The notes under the pieces were generated by a model that was not told where the DNA came from, made no database searches, and saw only the letters and a list, made by a program, of their open reading frames with translations. Shown piece by piece: positions 34,511 to 42,552 of a stretch of DNA of 64,000 nt; position 1 is the stretch's first letter, and each line of letters opens with the position of its first letter. Source of the DNA: Cohnella herbarum (GTDB taxonomy: Bacteria; Bacillota; Bacilli; Paenibacillales; Paenibacillaceae); NCBI RefSeq assembly GCF_012849095.1, contig NZ_CP051680.1, forward strand, positions 3,436,501 to 3,500,500. Reading direction: 5' to 3'. The translations under genes were made by a program, and so were the position numbers.

Positions 34511-35279
34511 TGGATCGTTCCCCCAAGCGTTCGTCTTCCGACACGGGACGACCGTATATCGCGGAGAACACCTCGTCCGTCGCGTCCGACACCGAACCGT
34601 CGAATACGATCTCTCCGGCGCGTACGCCGATAATCCTCGTCGCGTACTCTCTCGCAAGATCTACGAAGTGCAAGTTGACGATCGTCGTGATGCCCATCTC
34701 GCGATTGATTCTTTTGAGATCATCCATCACCTGTCTCGTCGTGAGAGGATCGAGCGAGGCGACAGGTTCGTCGGCTAGAATGATTTTGGCTTCCTGGGCG
34801 AGCGCGCGCGCGATGGACACCCGCTGCTGTTGGCCTCCGGATAGCTGATCGGCGCGCTGATAGGCCTTCTCCAGCATGTTGACGCGCTTCAGCGCTCCGA
34901 ACGCCAGTTCCATATCCGGCTTGGGAAACAAGCCGAGCAGCGTCCGCAGCGTCGAATGATAGCCGACTCTTCCGGCTAGCACGTTCCGGAGAACCGAAGA
35001 ACGTTTAACAAGATTGAAGCTTTGAAAAATCATGCCGATGCCTCGCCGCATCTCTCTTAACCGGCGTCCTTCGGCGGATGTAATCGATTGGCCGTCTATC
35101 CGAATGTCCCCCGACGTGATTTCGTGCAGTCGGTTAATGGAGCGCAACAACGTCGATTTGCCGGCACCGGACAACCCGACGATCACGACGAATTCTCCCT
35201 GCCGTATCGTCAAGTCAATGTTGCTCAAGCCCATCGTGCCGCCGGGATATACTTTGCTTACTTGCTTAAATTCAATCAT
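34482..35279 (-). CDS. phnC: phosphonate ABC importer ATPase
   Basis: 265 residues from the ATG at 35279 (GCGGAGG, 7 bases upstream; longer frames to 35345 are rejected). PhnC features: [22 protein letters not shown], Walker [11 protein letters not shown]-loop MIFQSFNLV, signature [15 protein letters not shown], Walker [14 protein letters not shown], switch VNLHFVDLA. First gene of the operon phnC-phnE-phnE. Confidence 0.92.
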   Translation of the reverse strand: MIEFKQVSKVYPGGTMGLSNIDLTIRQGEFVVIVGLSGAGKSTLLRSINRLHEITSGDIRIDGQSITSAEGRRLREMRRGIGMIFQSFNLVKRSSVLRNVLAGRVGYHSTLRTLLGLFPKPDMELAFGALKRVNMLEKAYQRADQLSGGQQQRVSIARALAQEAKIILADEPVASLDPLTTRQVMDDLKRINREMGITTIVNLHFVDLAREYATRIIGVRAGEIVFDGSVSDATDEVFSAIYGRPVSEDERLGERSIEAARELSG

Positions 35280-35384
35280 CTGCCTACCTCCGCTGATAAT
35301 GCTGTTTGAATCTGATTGAACCCGTTGTCGGACGCGTCCTTTCAATGATTCATACAGTAGTTCGGCATCCCGCGGAGCATTCCT

Positions 35385-35445
35385 ATCGCATTTTAAAATT
35401 TAACATTTAACTTACAATTTTGATGTTTTGTTTACAATTATTTGA
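35385..35445. promoter_or_regulatory. AT-rich promoter region of phnC
   Basis: A run of TTTAACATTTAACTTACAA followed by GTTTTGTTTACAATT upstream of phnC. It resembles PhoP-box half-sites (TTAACA-like) but the 11-base spacing is not met, so it is a candidate only. Confidence 0.3.
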
Positions 35446-35486
35446 CGGAAACGGGCGATAGAAGTCGAATGGAGATAACAAACGGC

Positions 35487-35531
35487 AAAAAGCCGTTCCC
35501 GCAGTCGAGGGTAGCCGACTTCAGGAACGGC
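35487..35531 (-). terminator. Rho-independent terminator after the esterase/MFS operon
   Basis: Read leftwards: GCCGTTCC, long loop with an inner GTCGGCTACCCTCGAC, then GGAACGGC and TTTTTG. It closes the SASA-like gene. Confidence 0.8.
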
Positions 35532-35567
35532 CTGCTTAATTTGAGAAGAATCGGCTCAACGAAAATC

Positions 35568-36965
35568 TCAACGAATGGGATACTTGTAGAAGGATAGCGG
35601 AGGCATATACGTTAAGCTATCGAGCGGAAAATAAACCGCCGGGTTTCTCTCGTATCCCCCGTGAAGGAACGCTTGTCCCTTCAATGGTCGTTTCAGCTTT
35701 ATACGAATCGAGTTTCTTCCGGAGATCGACCAGTCCGATACTTCCGCGGTACCCGATTCATCGTCCACTGCGAAGACCGGCTGATTAGGTCCGATGGATA
35801 CAAGATATCCGCCTACGTAGTCGTAAGTAAGCTCCAAGACCGAGTTGCCCTCGTCGTCGGTCTCGCTTCTGACATCGCCGACTTCCGGCGCGCGATAATG
35901 AACCTCTTTACCGTACACCGTAGCCAGCACTGCTCTCGCCATTCGTTCCCCGATCAGCAGATTTCCCGCGGGACTGTTGTGGATCTCATCGGACAACGGG
36001 CAATCAATCGCCGGAACCAAAGTGACGTACGGCGTGTTTCGCGCGGCTATCGTTTGCTGTTCCCGAACGATCCCCCAAGAACGGTTGTCGATATCCGTAG
36101 CGCCGTGCGCCGTATGGCGATTCAACTGCACGGTGGCGAACGGAAGTTCCGCATCTCCGAGGTCCCGGCGCCATTGCTCGACCATCGCCTGAAAACGTTC
36201 CGCATAGGTTAAGCTTTCCTCCGGATTGCAATCGCTGCACCCTTGATACCAGACAACGCCTTTGGCCGAGCCTCCCGCAGCTTGCACGATGTTCAGCATA
36301 TTGCGATAGAGCGTCCCGTCCTCATGCGGATTCCAAGCCTTAAGCGGAGATCCGCCCAACGCGGTTTGAACAAGGCCGATCGGATAGCCGGTTTCGCGCT
36401 TCAGAAGCCGTGCGAAGGCAAGAAACGGAGAATGACCGGGATTACATGTCTCGCGATTTTCGATGTGCAGCGTTTGCGTCGATTCGTTAAAAGGATGGGA
36501 AGCCATATCCCATTGTCCGTTATTCCGAAACAGGTGAATGCCCAATTCGGGCGCATCGTTGACCGGCCCTTTGCCGTAACCCGCGGCATTGCTCTGTCCG
36601 GCGATGACCCACAGATCGCCAACGCCTACGTGATGGATCATGTCTCCGCGAATCGCCCATTCCAGCTCCTGATTTCCGTTAACTTGCAAGCTCGTTTCAA
36701 TTCGATACAGTCCGCCGGCCGGCACTCTTTCCAGCGTAACGCTCCATGATTGGTCTTGTTGCATCTCTGCTTTCGTCCAATGAACGACGGTTTCCGCGGA
36801 GTTCTCTTTTACGATTCGGGCGAGTACCTGGGATTGTTCGACTTCCGCATCCATAGACCACTTCCCCGCCAATCGAATGGACGCCGCGCCTTTCGATTGC
36901 TGGATAATCGCCCACGATTGCGGGCCTTGAACGATCATGACTCCGATCTGATTGCTATTCCGCAT
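35568..36965 (-). CDS. SGNH/SASA-family carbohydrate acetylesterase
   Basis: 465 residues. SASA (DUF303) sialate O-acetylesterase-type hydrolase: an N-terminal Ig-like/beta domain (1-115), then VGDLWVIAGQSNAAGYG with nucleophile Ser125, GIGLVQTALGGSPLKAWNP, WYQGCSDCNP oxyanion region and the Asp-His pair in IDCPLSDEIHNSPAG, then a C-terminal beta domain (about 355-465). No signal peptide is seen, so it acts on imported sugars. Removes acetyl groups from glycans such as acetylxylan. Co-transcribed 15 bases after the MFS gene. Confidence 0.87.
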   Translation of the reverse strand: MRNSNQIGVMIVQGPQSWAIIQQSKGAASIRLAGKWSMDAEVEQSQVLARIVKENSAETVVHWTKAEMQQDQSWSVTLERVPAGGLYRIETSLQVNGNQELEWAIRGDMIHHVGVGDLWVIAGQSNAAGYGKGPVNDAPELGIHLFRNNGQWDMASHPFNESTQTLHIENRETCNPGHSPFLAFARLLKRETGYPIGLVQTALGGSPLKAWNPHEDGTLYRNMLNIVQAAGGSAKGVVWYQGCSDCNPEESLTYAERFQAMVEQWRRDLGDAELPFATVQLNRHTAHGATDIDNRSWGIVREQQTIAARNTPYVTLVPAIDCPLSDEIHNSPAGNLLIGERMARAVLATVYGKEVHYRAPEVGDVRSETDDEGNSVLELTYDYVGGYLVSIGPNQPVFAVDDESGTAEVSDWSISGRNSIRIKLKRPLKGQAFLHGGYERNPAVYFPLDSLTYMPPLSFYKYPIR

Positions 36966-36980
36966 TTTTCCAACAGCTCC

Positions 36981-38123
36981 CTAGCCGATTTTTATAGGCC
37001 TTCTAACCAAGTAGATTCCTAGCGCAAAACCAAGCAAAGCAAACAAACCCATCCCCCTGTAGAGGAGCGATCCGCCGTATTCGTCAATCAGCCATCCACC
37101 GGCGGTAGAGCCGATAATACCCGAAACTCCGAAGAAGGTCGCCGTAAGCGCCGTCTGCCCCGTCGCTTTCCATTGATCGGGTACGATCCTATACAAATAC
37201 TGCAATGCGCCAACGTAGAAAAAAACAAAAGAAAACCCTTGGAAAACTTGCAACGCAACCAATCCGTACGGGGTCCCGATCCACGAGCTCAGCAGAAACC
37301 GCAGACAGTACATGCCAGCCGCTATCATCATGAAAATGGCTTCTTTTCCCGGTTTCATTATTTTCGAGATGAGCGCGAACATGACCGTTTCCGTTATCGT
37401 CATGACGAACCACGATAGACCGGTCAACCGTACGTCCCCGCCCAGTTGTTCCATATAGAGGCCGATGAACGTATCGTTCATCTTGTGAGGAATTGCCACG
37501 ATCAATACCATAAGGAAAAATATCAAAGTGTGCGATTGAAGGAAAAATTGCTTCAAATGATGCAGCGAAGGCCTTACCGTCGATGCTTGAACATCCGAAA
37601 GCCCTAGCGCCAGCAGTAACGCCACGCAACCGACTCCGAAAAAAATCCACGATAGGCTGTCCATTCCCCACGCGTTGAGAGCATAACCCGCCGTCAGCGA
37701 CACGCAAGCGTAACCTAACGCTCCGAACATCCGAACGGAACCGTAACCTACCTTTTCGCGTTCCGAAGTTTGGAAGTTCAAGCTCTCGACAAGCGGATCG
37801 GTCGGCAAGAAAAAAACGTTCATCAACGCTACGAGAATAACTAAACTCCAAATCTGGTGAGCTTGGAAAAGGAGCGTGCCGATGAGAATGGAGGATAAGA
37901 GCAACAGGAGCAAAATCTTCTTGATCGTCCGCGTCCTATCGCTGACCATCCCCCACAGCGGTTGCGCCACGATGCTAATCAAGCTGCCCATGCCGAGGAT
38001 AAGTCCGATATGCGTGCCGGATATCCCTACTTTGGCGCTATAGATAGGCAAGAAAGAAAGGAACAGCGCGAATAGCGCAAAATAAAAAAAGTTGAAACCC
38101 TTTAATCTGGTGACGATGGACAC
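36981..38123 (-). CDS. MFS transporter, MFS_1-like (3-phenylpropionate/LacY-like group)
   Basis: 380 residues, 12 helices. The N-terminus (SIVTRLKGFNFFYFALFALFLSFLPIYSAKVGISGTHIGLILG) and WGMVSDRTRTIKK loop fit the MFS_1_like/PPP group. It sits directly upstream of the SASA esterase in one transcript, so sugar or glycoside uptake is plausible. It begins just beyond the left end of the 51-bp array. Confidence 0.85.
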   Translation of the reverse strand: MSIVTRLKGFNFFYFALFALFLSFLPIYSAKVGISGTHIGLILGMGSLISIVAQPLWGMVSDRTRTIKKILLLLLLSSILIGTLLFQAHQIWSLVILVALMNVFFLPTDPLVESLNFQTSEREKVGYGSVRMFGALGYACVSLTAGYALNAWGMDSLSWIFFGVGCVALLLALGLSDVQASTVRPSLHHLKQFFLQSHTLIFFLMVLIVAIPHKMNDTFIGLYMEQLGGDVRLTGLSWFVMTITETVMFALISKIMKPGKEAIFMMIAAGMYCLRFLLSSWIGTPYGLVALQVFQGFSFVFFYVGALQYLYRIVPDQWKATGQTALTATFFGVSGIIGSTAGGWLIDEYGGSLLYRGMGLFALLGFALGIYLVRRPIKIG

Positions 38124-38143
38124 TGCGATTCCCCTTAAGTGGT

Positions 38144-38470
38144 TTGGTTGGCTTCGCCATGGGCGCGGTATGCGACGATGAGCGGCTGGTTGGTTTGGTT
38201 GGCCCTGCCATAGTCGGAATTTCCGACTATGAGAAGGCTGTTGGTTGGTTTGGCCTCGCCATGGGCGCGGTATGCGACGATGAGCGGCTGGTTGGTTTGG
38301 TTGGCCCTGCCATAGTCGGAAATTTCGACTATGGGGGAGCTGTTGGTTGGTTTGGGCCCACCATAGTCGGAAATTCCGACTATGAGGGCTCGGTTAGTTG
38401 GTTTGGCCTCGCTATAGTCGGAATTTCAGACTATGAGAAGGCTGTTGGTTGGTTTGGCCTCGCTATAGTC
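38144..38470. repeat. 51-bp tandem palindromic repeat array C, left part
   Basis: Seven units with hairpin cores starting at 38160, 38211, 38262, 38313, 38364, 38415 and 38466, always 51 bases apart. The commonest core has 11-base arms (CATAGTCGGAA and TTCCGACTATG) around one base. Units 1 and 3 carry a different, still partly paired core (CATGGGCGCGG ... TGCGACGATG). The last unit is cut after TAGTC by the IS. Linkers read GGGCTCGGTTAGTTGG / TTGGCCTCGC. Confidence 0.92.
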
Positions 38471-38525
38471 TGGAGTTGTCAAAAAAAGTGCAGTTTGAAA
38501 ACACACTCATACGGAACCCCCGTTG

Positions 38526-39350
38526 CTACGCTGCCTTTGACAGCATTCTTTCACGATAGATAGCTGGCGGCCAGCCCCCTGGATTAGAGGTGTAGATCCG
38601 CCGCCTGTTGTAGTAGACCATGATGTACCTGAAGATGATTGATTTAATATAGGCCATCGGATAGTGCTCCGTTCGGATCTTGTACAGCTTCTCTTTCTTT
38701 AACGTAGCAAAAAAGCTTTCCATCCTTGCGTTATCATAGCAGCGCCCCGTGCCGCTCATGCTTTGAATGGCGCCGCAGTTAGCCAGACTCTCACGGAAAG
38801 CTTGGCTCGTAAACTGGCTGCCTCGATCGCTGTGATAAATCATTCCGCGGGCATTTCTTGCTTTACAGGCATTCTCAAAGGCTTGGATGCAGAGTTCCTT
38901 GCGCATGTTGTCGTCCATGGCGAGGCCCACGATCTCTCCGTTGAAACAATCCAGTACCGCGGATAGATATAGCTTGCCGTCCGAACAAGGGACTTCGGTG
39001 ATATCCGACAGCCACTTTTGGTTGGGTGCTGTGGATTTAAAGTCTCTCTGGATCAGGTTCTCGCTCTTTTGAGCAGCGGCATCCTCGCGTGTAATGCCGT
39101 TTGGATGACGCTTGGCTTTCTTCAGCAGACCGTGCATCTTCATGATGCGATAGACGGTGCTGTAGCTCGTCGTGATCTCTATTTGTAACAGCGCCAGCAG
39201 TATACGCTGGACGCCGTAGTTACTGTTGTCGTCATGTTCTCCAATGATGTCTTTGATTTTGACCAGAAGACGTTGCTGCCGCTCCTGTTTGGGCGTAGGC
39301 TTCAAGCTACGGTAATAGCCCGATTCGCTGACAGCAAGTACTTCGCACAT
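38526..39350 (-). CDS. IS3-family transposase OrfB (DDE integrase)
   Basis: 274 residues from an internal ATG; the frame is open upstream to the slip site at 39431-39437, so the working product is an OrfAB fusion. HTH_21 (SNYGVQRILLALLQIEI), catalytic core with KWLSDITEVP, YHSDRGSQFTS and the final Glu in ARMESFFATLKKEKLY. Different subgroup from copy 1. Confidence 0.93.
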   Translation of the reverse strand: MCEVLAVSESGYYRSLKPTPKQERQQRLLVKIKDIIGEHDDNSNYGVQRILLALLQIEITTSYSTVYRIMKMHGLLKKAKRHPNGITREDAAAQKSENLIQRDFKSTAPNQKWLSDITEVPCSDGKLYLSAVLDCFNGEIVGLAMDDNMRKELCIQAFENACKARNARGMIYHSDRGSQFTSQAFRESLANCGAIQSMSGTGRCYDNARMESFFATLKKEKLYKIRTEHYPMAYIKSIIFRYIMVYYNRRRIYTSNPGGWPPAIYRERMLSKAA

Positions 39351-39409
39351 CTCCTTGACGGTCCATCGATCCCGTCGTTTACAGATGTAAAGATAGAGCT
39401 GGCATGCCT

Positions 39410-39700
39410 TTACCGCTTCCGGTCTTTTGCGAAAAAACCGAGTGCATCCTTGAGAATTTCATTCGCTCGGCGCAACTCGCCTATTTCTTTTTCTAATTCG
39501 ATTTCTCGCGCAGTCTTATCGGCAGATGCATAAGCGCGTCCGCTCCCGATATGCGCTCCGTCGCCGTGCAGGGTTCTTTGCTTTCTCCATCCTTGCAAGG
39601 TGTGGTAGGCTACGCCCAACTGCTCGGCGGCTTTCTTTGGTCCAATTTCATCGCTCAATCTGACTGCTTCTTCTTTGAATGCTTTGTCGTACTGATTCAT
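39410..39700 (-). CDS. IS3-family OrfA, HTH protein
   Basis: 96 residues with HTH (FKEEAVRLSDEIGPKKAAEQLGVAYHTL) and a C-terminal coiled coil (EIELEKEIGELRRANEILKDAL). A GGGGACGAGAGACA stretch precedes the ATG. Binds the element ends. Confidence 0.92.
   Translation of the reverse strand: MNQYDKAFKEEAVRLSDEIGPKKAAEQLGVAYHTLQGWRKQRTLHGDGAHIGSGRAYASADKTAREIELEKEIGELRRANEILKDALGFFAKDRKR
39431..39437 (-). promoter_or_regulatory. programmed -1 frameshift heptamer T TTT TTC
   Basis: In the orfA frame the codons read GGT TTT TTC GCA, giving T_TTT_TTC at 39437 down to 39431. After a -1 slip the frame reads RKRPEAVKACQLYLY and continues into OrfB without a stop. Confidence 0.7.
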
Positions 39701-39779
39701 TGTCTCTCGTCCCCTCGTCAGCTTTCATTTTATTTCATACGAGGGTGTTTTTCGACTGCATTTTTATCGTAGCACTCCA

Positions 39780-40363
39780 GTCGGAATTTCCGACTATGAG
39801 CACGCAGTTGGTGTGTTTAGCCTCGCCATAGTCGGAATTTCCGACTATGAGGGCTCGGTTAGTTGGTTTGGCCTCGCTATATTCGGAATTTCCGACTATG
39901 AGAAGGCTGTTGGTTGGTTTGGCCTCGCTATAGTCCGAAATTTCGACTATGAGGGCTCGGTTGGTTGGTTTGGCCTCGCCATAGTCGGAATTTCCGACTA
40001 TGAGGGAGTGGTTGGTTGGTTTGGGCTCGCCATAGTCGCATTTTGCGACAATGGGCAGGCAGTTGGCGTGTTTGGCCTCGCCATAGTCGCATTTTGCGAC
40101 AATGAGCAGGCAGTTGGCGTGTTTGGCCTCGCCATAGTCGCATTTTGCGACAATGAGGGAGCGGTCGCCCTCTTTGGCCTCAGCATAGTCGCATTTTGCG
40201 ACAATGGGCAGGCAGTTGGCGTGTTTGGCCTCGCCATAGTCGCATTTTGCGACAATGAGGGAGCGGTCGCCCTCTTTGGCCTCGTCATAGTCGCATTTTG
40301 CGACAATGAGGGAGGGGTTAACCTGGCTGGGCTCACAATAGTTGGCTTCAGGAGCTCAATTAG
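39780..40363. repeat. 51-bp tandem palindromic repeat array C, right part
   Basis: Continuation of the unit cut by the IS, then 11 units with cores at 39829, 39880, 39931, 39982, 40033, 40084, 40135, 40186, 40237, 40288 and 40339. The first units have GTCGGAA/TTCCGAC arms; the six from 40033 to 40288 have GTCGCA/TGCGAC arms around TTT. Arms change together, keeping the hairpin. The array stops at the last base before the stop codon of the oxidoreductase gene. Confidence 0.92.
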
Positions 40364-41350
40364 TTAGTCCGCCGGGTAAACAAGTCCCATCTGCTTGCGG
40401 GCTTCATCCATGACCCGGATAACCTTCAAGGAGTTCGCATGGGAATTCACGGCCGACTCCTTCTCTCCTTTTTTCACCAACTCGATAAACTCCAATGCCT
40501 CGTAATACATCGCATTATCTTCCTGCGGCTGCGTGAGGTCTTCGACCGAACCGTCGCGGTAACGGATGTGCACTTTGTCCGGCCTGCTTATTTTATCGAA
40601 AACGATCGTTCCGTTCTCCCCCTGAATCTCTGCGCTCGCATAGGAATCTACGATTTTGGAATAGTGGATAACCGCGTCCATGCCCATTCCCTGATAACCA
40701 AGAAGCAGGCTTCCCGCCCCGTCCACGCCGGAATCCAGCATATAACCGCTAGCTTGAATCCGTTCCGGCTCTCCGAAAAGCACGATCAACGGATAGATGC
40801 AATAGACTCCCAAGTCCATTAACGCGCCGTTCGAGAACACCGGATTAAAAGCATTCGGAACTTCTCCCCGCTTGTACATATCATATCGCGAGGAATACTG
40901 GCAATAGCTGCCGAAATAACGTCGAACCGGGCCTATCTTGTGCAAGTTCTCCTGAATGACCTTAAAGTTAGGCGTAAACGTAGATTTCATAGCTTCCATC
41001 AACAGGACGCCGTTACTTGTCGCCGCCTCCGTCATACGTCGAATCTCTTGCTCGTTGGAGGCCAGCGGTTTCTCGCACAATACGTGCTTCCCTTGATTCA
41101 TGCATGCGATCGCCTGCTCGGCATGGAAGGAATTCGGGCTCGCAATGTAAACGGCATCCCATTCCGGACTTGACGCGAATTGTTCTAGATCCGTGTACAC
41201 GTTGGCGATATCGTGCTTGTCCGCGAACTGGCGCCCCGTTGCCTCCGTGCGGGAATAGACGGCCGTTAACGAGAAATCGCCTATTCTTCGCGCTGCGTTA
41301 ATAAAATCCTCCGTAATCCAGTTGGTGCCGATGATGCCGAATCTAATCAT
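40364..41350 (-). CDS. Gfo/Idh/MocA-family NAD(P)-dependent oxidoreductase
   Basis: 328 residues from the ATG at 41350 (GGGAA box upstream; the longer frame to 41479 overlaps the DUF72 gene and has low-quality sequence). Rossmann motif GIIGTNWITEDFI, AVYSR, and the family signature LCEKPLASNEQE with the catalytic lysine (Lys about 93), then DLGVYCIYPL. It oxidises or reduces a sugar or polyol such as inositol or a dehydro sugar. Transcribed after DUF72 with 25 bases between. Confidence 0.92.
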   Translation of the reverse strand: MIRFGIIGTNWITEDFINAARRIGDFSLTAVYSRTEATGRQFADKHDIANVYTDLEQFASSPEWDAVYIASPNSFHAEQAIACMNQGKHVLCEKPLASNEQEIRRMTEAATSNGVLLMEAMKSTFTPNFKVIQENLHKIGPVRRYFGSYCQYSSRYDMYKRGEVPNAFNPVFSNGALMDLGVYCIYPLIVLFGEPERIQASGYMLDSGVDGAGSLLLGYQGMGMDAVIHYSKIVDSYASAEIQGENGTIVFDKISRPDKVHIRYRDGSVEDLTQPQEDNAMYYEALEFIELVKKGEKESAVNSHANSLKVIRVMDEARKQMGLVYPAD

Positions 41351-41375
41351 TCGAAATAATTCCCTTCTATGCTGT

Positions 41376-42239
41376 TTATAAGTTAAACAAGTCCAGTTGC
41401 TCGGGCGGATTGTCCACGGGCAGCTCGTACACCGGAAGTCCCAGCATCCGCATAAGCTGCTTCGCGTTACCCGCCGCATGACCGCCGGAGTTGTTGTTGA
41501 AAATGATCCCGACCTTAGCGGATTGCGATGCCAACCGACTTATTCGGTCTTTCCACTCCAGGAGCTCATCCTCGCTATAGTCGTACAAATAGCGAACCTC
41601 TCTCCAATTGGGAGCCCCGTTTTGATTCCATCCGCCTACGTTTCTCCCATGCATCCGGACGATCGTATACTCCGGCGTCGTAGCTTCCAGAATGATGGGA
41701 ATCGACCCGTCGCCGGCTTGCGGCTCGTCGCAGACGCTATGAATCCAATCCTCATCCCGCATGAACGCAAGCGTTTTCTCCCTGAATTCCGGTGCGAACC
41801 AGCTCTGATGACGAAACTCCAACGCGCACGGAAACCCTTCCATCCGCTTCTTCGTTTCCCGCAGCAACCGCACGTTGTCCTTCGTACAATCGAACCAAGG
41901 AGGATACTGGAACAGCGCGGCGATTAATTTCCCAGCCGACATAACCGGATCGAGGCTTTCGCGAAAGGCACGGTACATATCATCATCGTTGTCATAATAG
42001 GACTTGCCCCGCAAATGTCCCGTTATGGCCTGATAGGGTTTTACGACGAAACCGAAGCCATCCGGCGTTTCCGCCGCGTAACGCGCCATTCGATCCGGAG
42101 GCTGCACCGCGTAGAACGAGCTATCCAGCTCGACGATGGAGAAATGGGAGCCGTAAGCGCGAAGCTTGTCCTTCGCCGCGGTCCCCGGTACATATAAGGA
42201 ATCATGATCTCCCCAGCCCGCCAAACCGACGACAATCAT
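41376..42239 (-). CDS. DUF72 family protein (YecE/YunF-like)
   Basis: 287 residues from the ATG at 42239 (AAAGGAGGG 8 bases upstream; an in-frame ATG 30 bases further up is not used). TIM-barrel DUF72: VGLAGWGDH, FSIVELDSSFYAV, FVVKPYQAITGH, ALFQYPPWF, ALEFRHQSW, EYTIVRMHGRN. Widespread, no firm function; it often neighbours sugar-metabolism genes. Cytosolic. Confidence 0.88.
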   Translation of the reverse strand: MIVVGLAGWGDHDSLYVPGTAAKDKLRAYGSHFSIVELDSSFYAVQPPDRMARYAAETPDGFGFVVKPYQAITGHLRGKSYYDNDDDMYRAFRESLDPVMSAGKLIAALFQYPPWFDCTKDNVRLLRETKKRMEGFPCALEFRHQSWFAPEFREKTLAFMRDEDWIHSVCDEPQAGDGSIPIILEATTPEYTIVRMHGRNVGGWNQNGAPNWREVRYLYDYSEDELLEWKDRISRLASQSAKVGIIFNNNSGGHAAGNAKQLMRMLGLPVYELPVDNPPEQLDLFNL

Positions 42240-42517
42240 AACGGCACCCTCCTTTCCCTTAAACGACACTTGGATAAGCTTTACACTGATACTAAAACTT
42301 TATCGCGCACACATCAAGTGTACCTAGGAAAAAGCCATGATAAAAAAATCCCCACTACAATTAAGTAAGAGGAAGGTAGATTTGGAGTTGATCGGTCTAT
42401 CCCACGAGAAAATAAGCCGATGATTCTTAACTTGTACAATTGCATACCCAGAATCCGATTACGATAAGACGGAAACGCGAAGAAGCGGTTAGACACGTCT
42501 TTGGCACCAAACAACGA

Positions 42518-42552
42518 AATAAGCTGCCGGTAGTTTACCGGCAGCTTATTAT
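42518..42552 (-). terminator. terminator after the GH-like gene
   Basis: A perfect 15-base stem (AATAAGCTGCCGGTA with TACCGGCAGCTTATT) and 3-base loop right at the stop codon of the GH-like gene; read leftwards it is followed by TTATTTCG. It could also act in the other direction. Confidence 0.85.

Larger units (their letters stand above)
38471..39779 (-). mobile_element. IS3-family insertion sequence (copy 2), inside array C
   Basis: 1309 bp with imperfect inverted repeats beginning TGGAGT at both ends and sharing GCAGT.GAAAA.ACAC.CTC.TA inward. It is flanked by the 3-base duplication GTC (38468-38470 and 39780-39782). The element has split one palindromic unit of array C; removing it restores an exact unit and the 51-base phase. 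Both transposase frames are intact. Confidence 0.93.

Noticed and set aside
35385..35445. PhoP boxes before phnC
   Set aside because: AT-rich TTAACA-like motifs exist but not with the needed 11-base spacing; kept only as a low-confidence promoter region.
38144..40363. CRISPR array
   Set aside because: Units are contiguous and the linkers are themselves repeated, so there are no unique spacers; no cas genes are near.
39813..40367. 184-codon plus frame and 112-codon minus frame across array C
   Set aside because: Same reason; both strands are open across the same repeat, and the plus frame is interrupted by an IS in the middle of the array.
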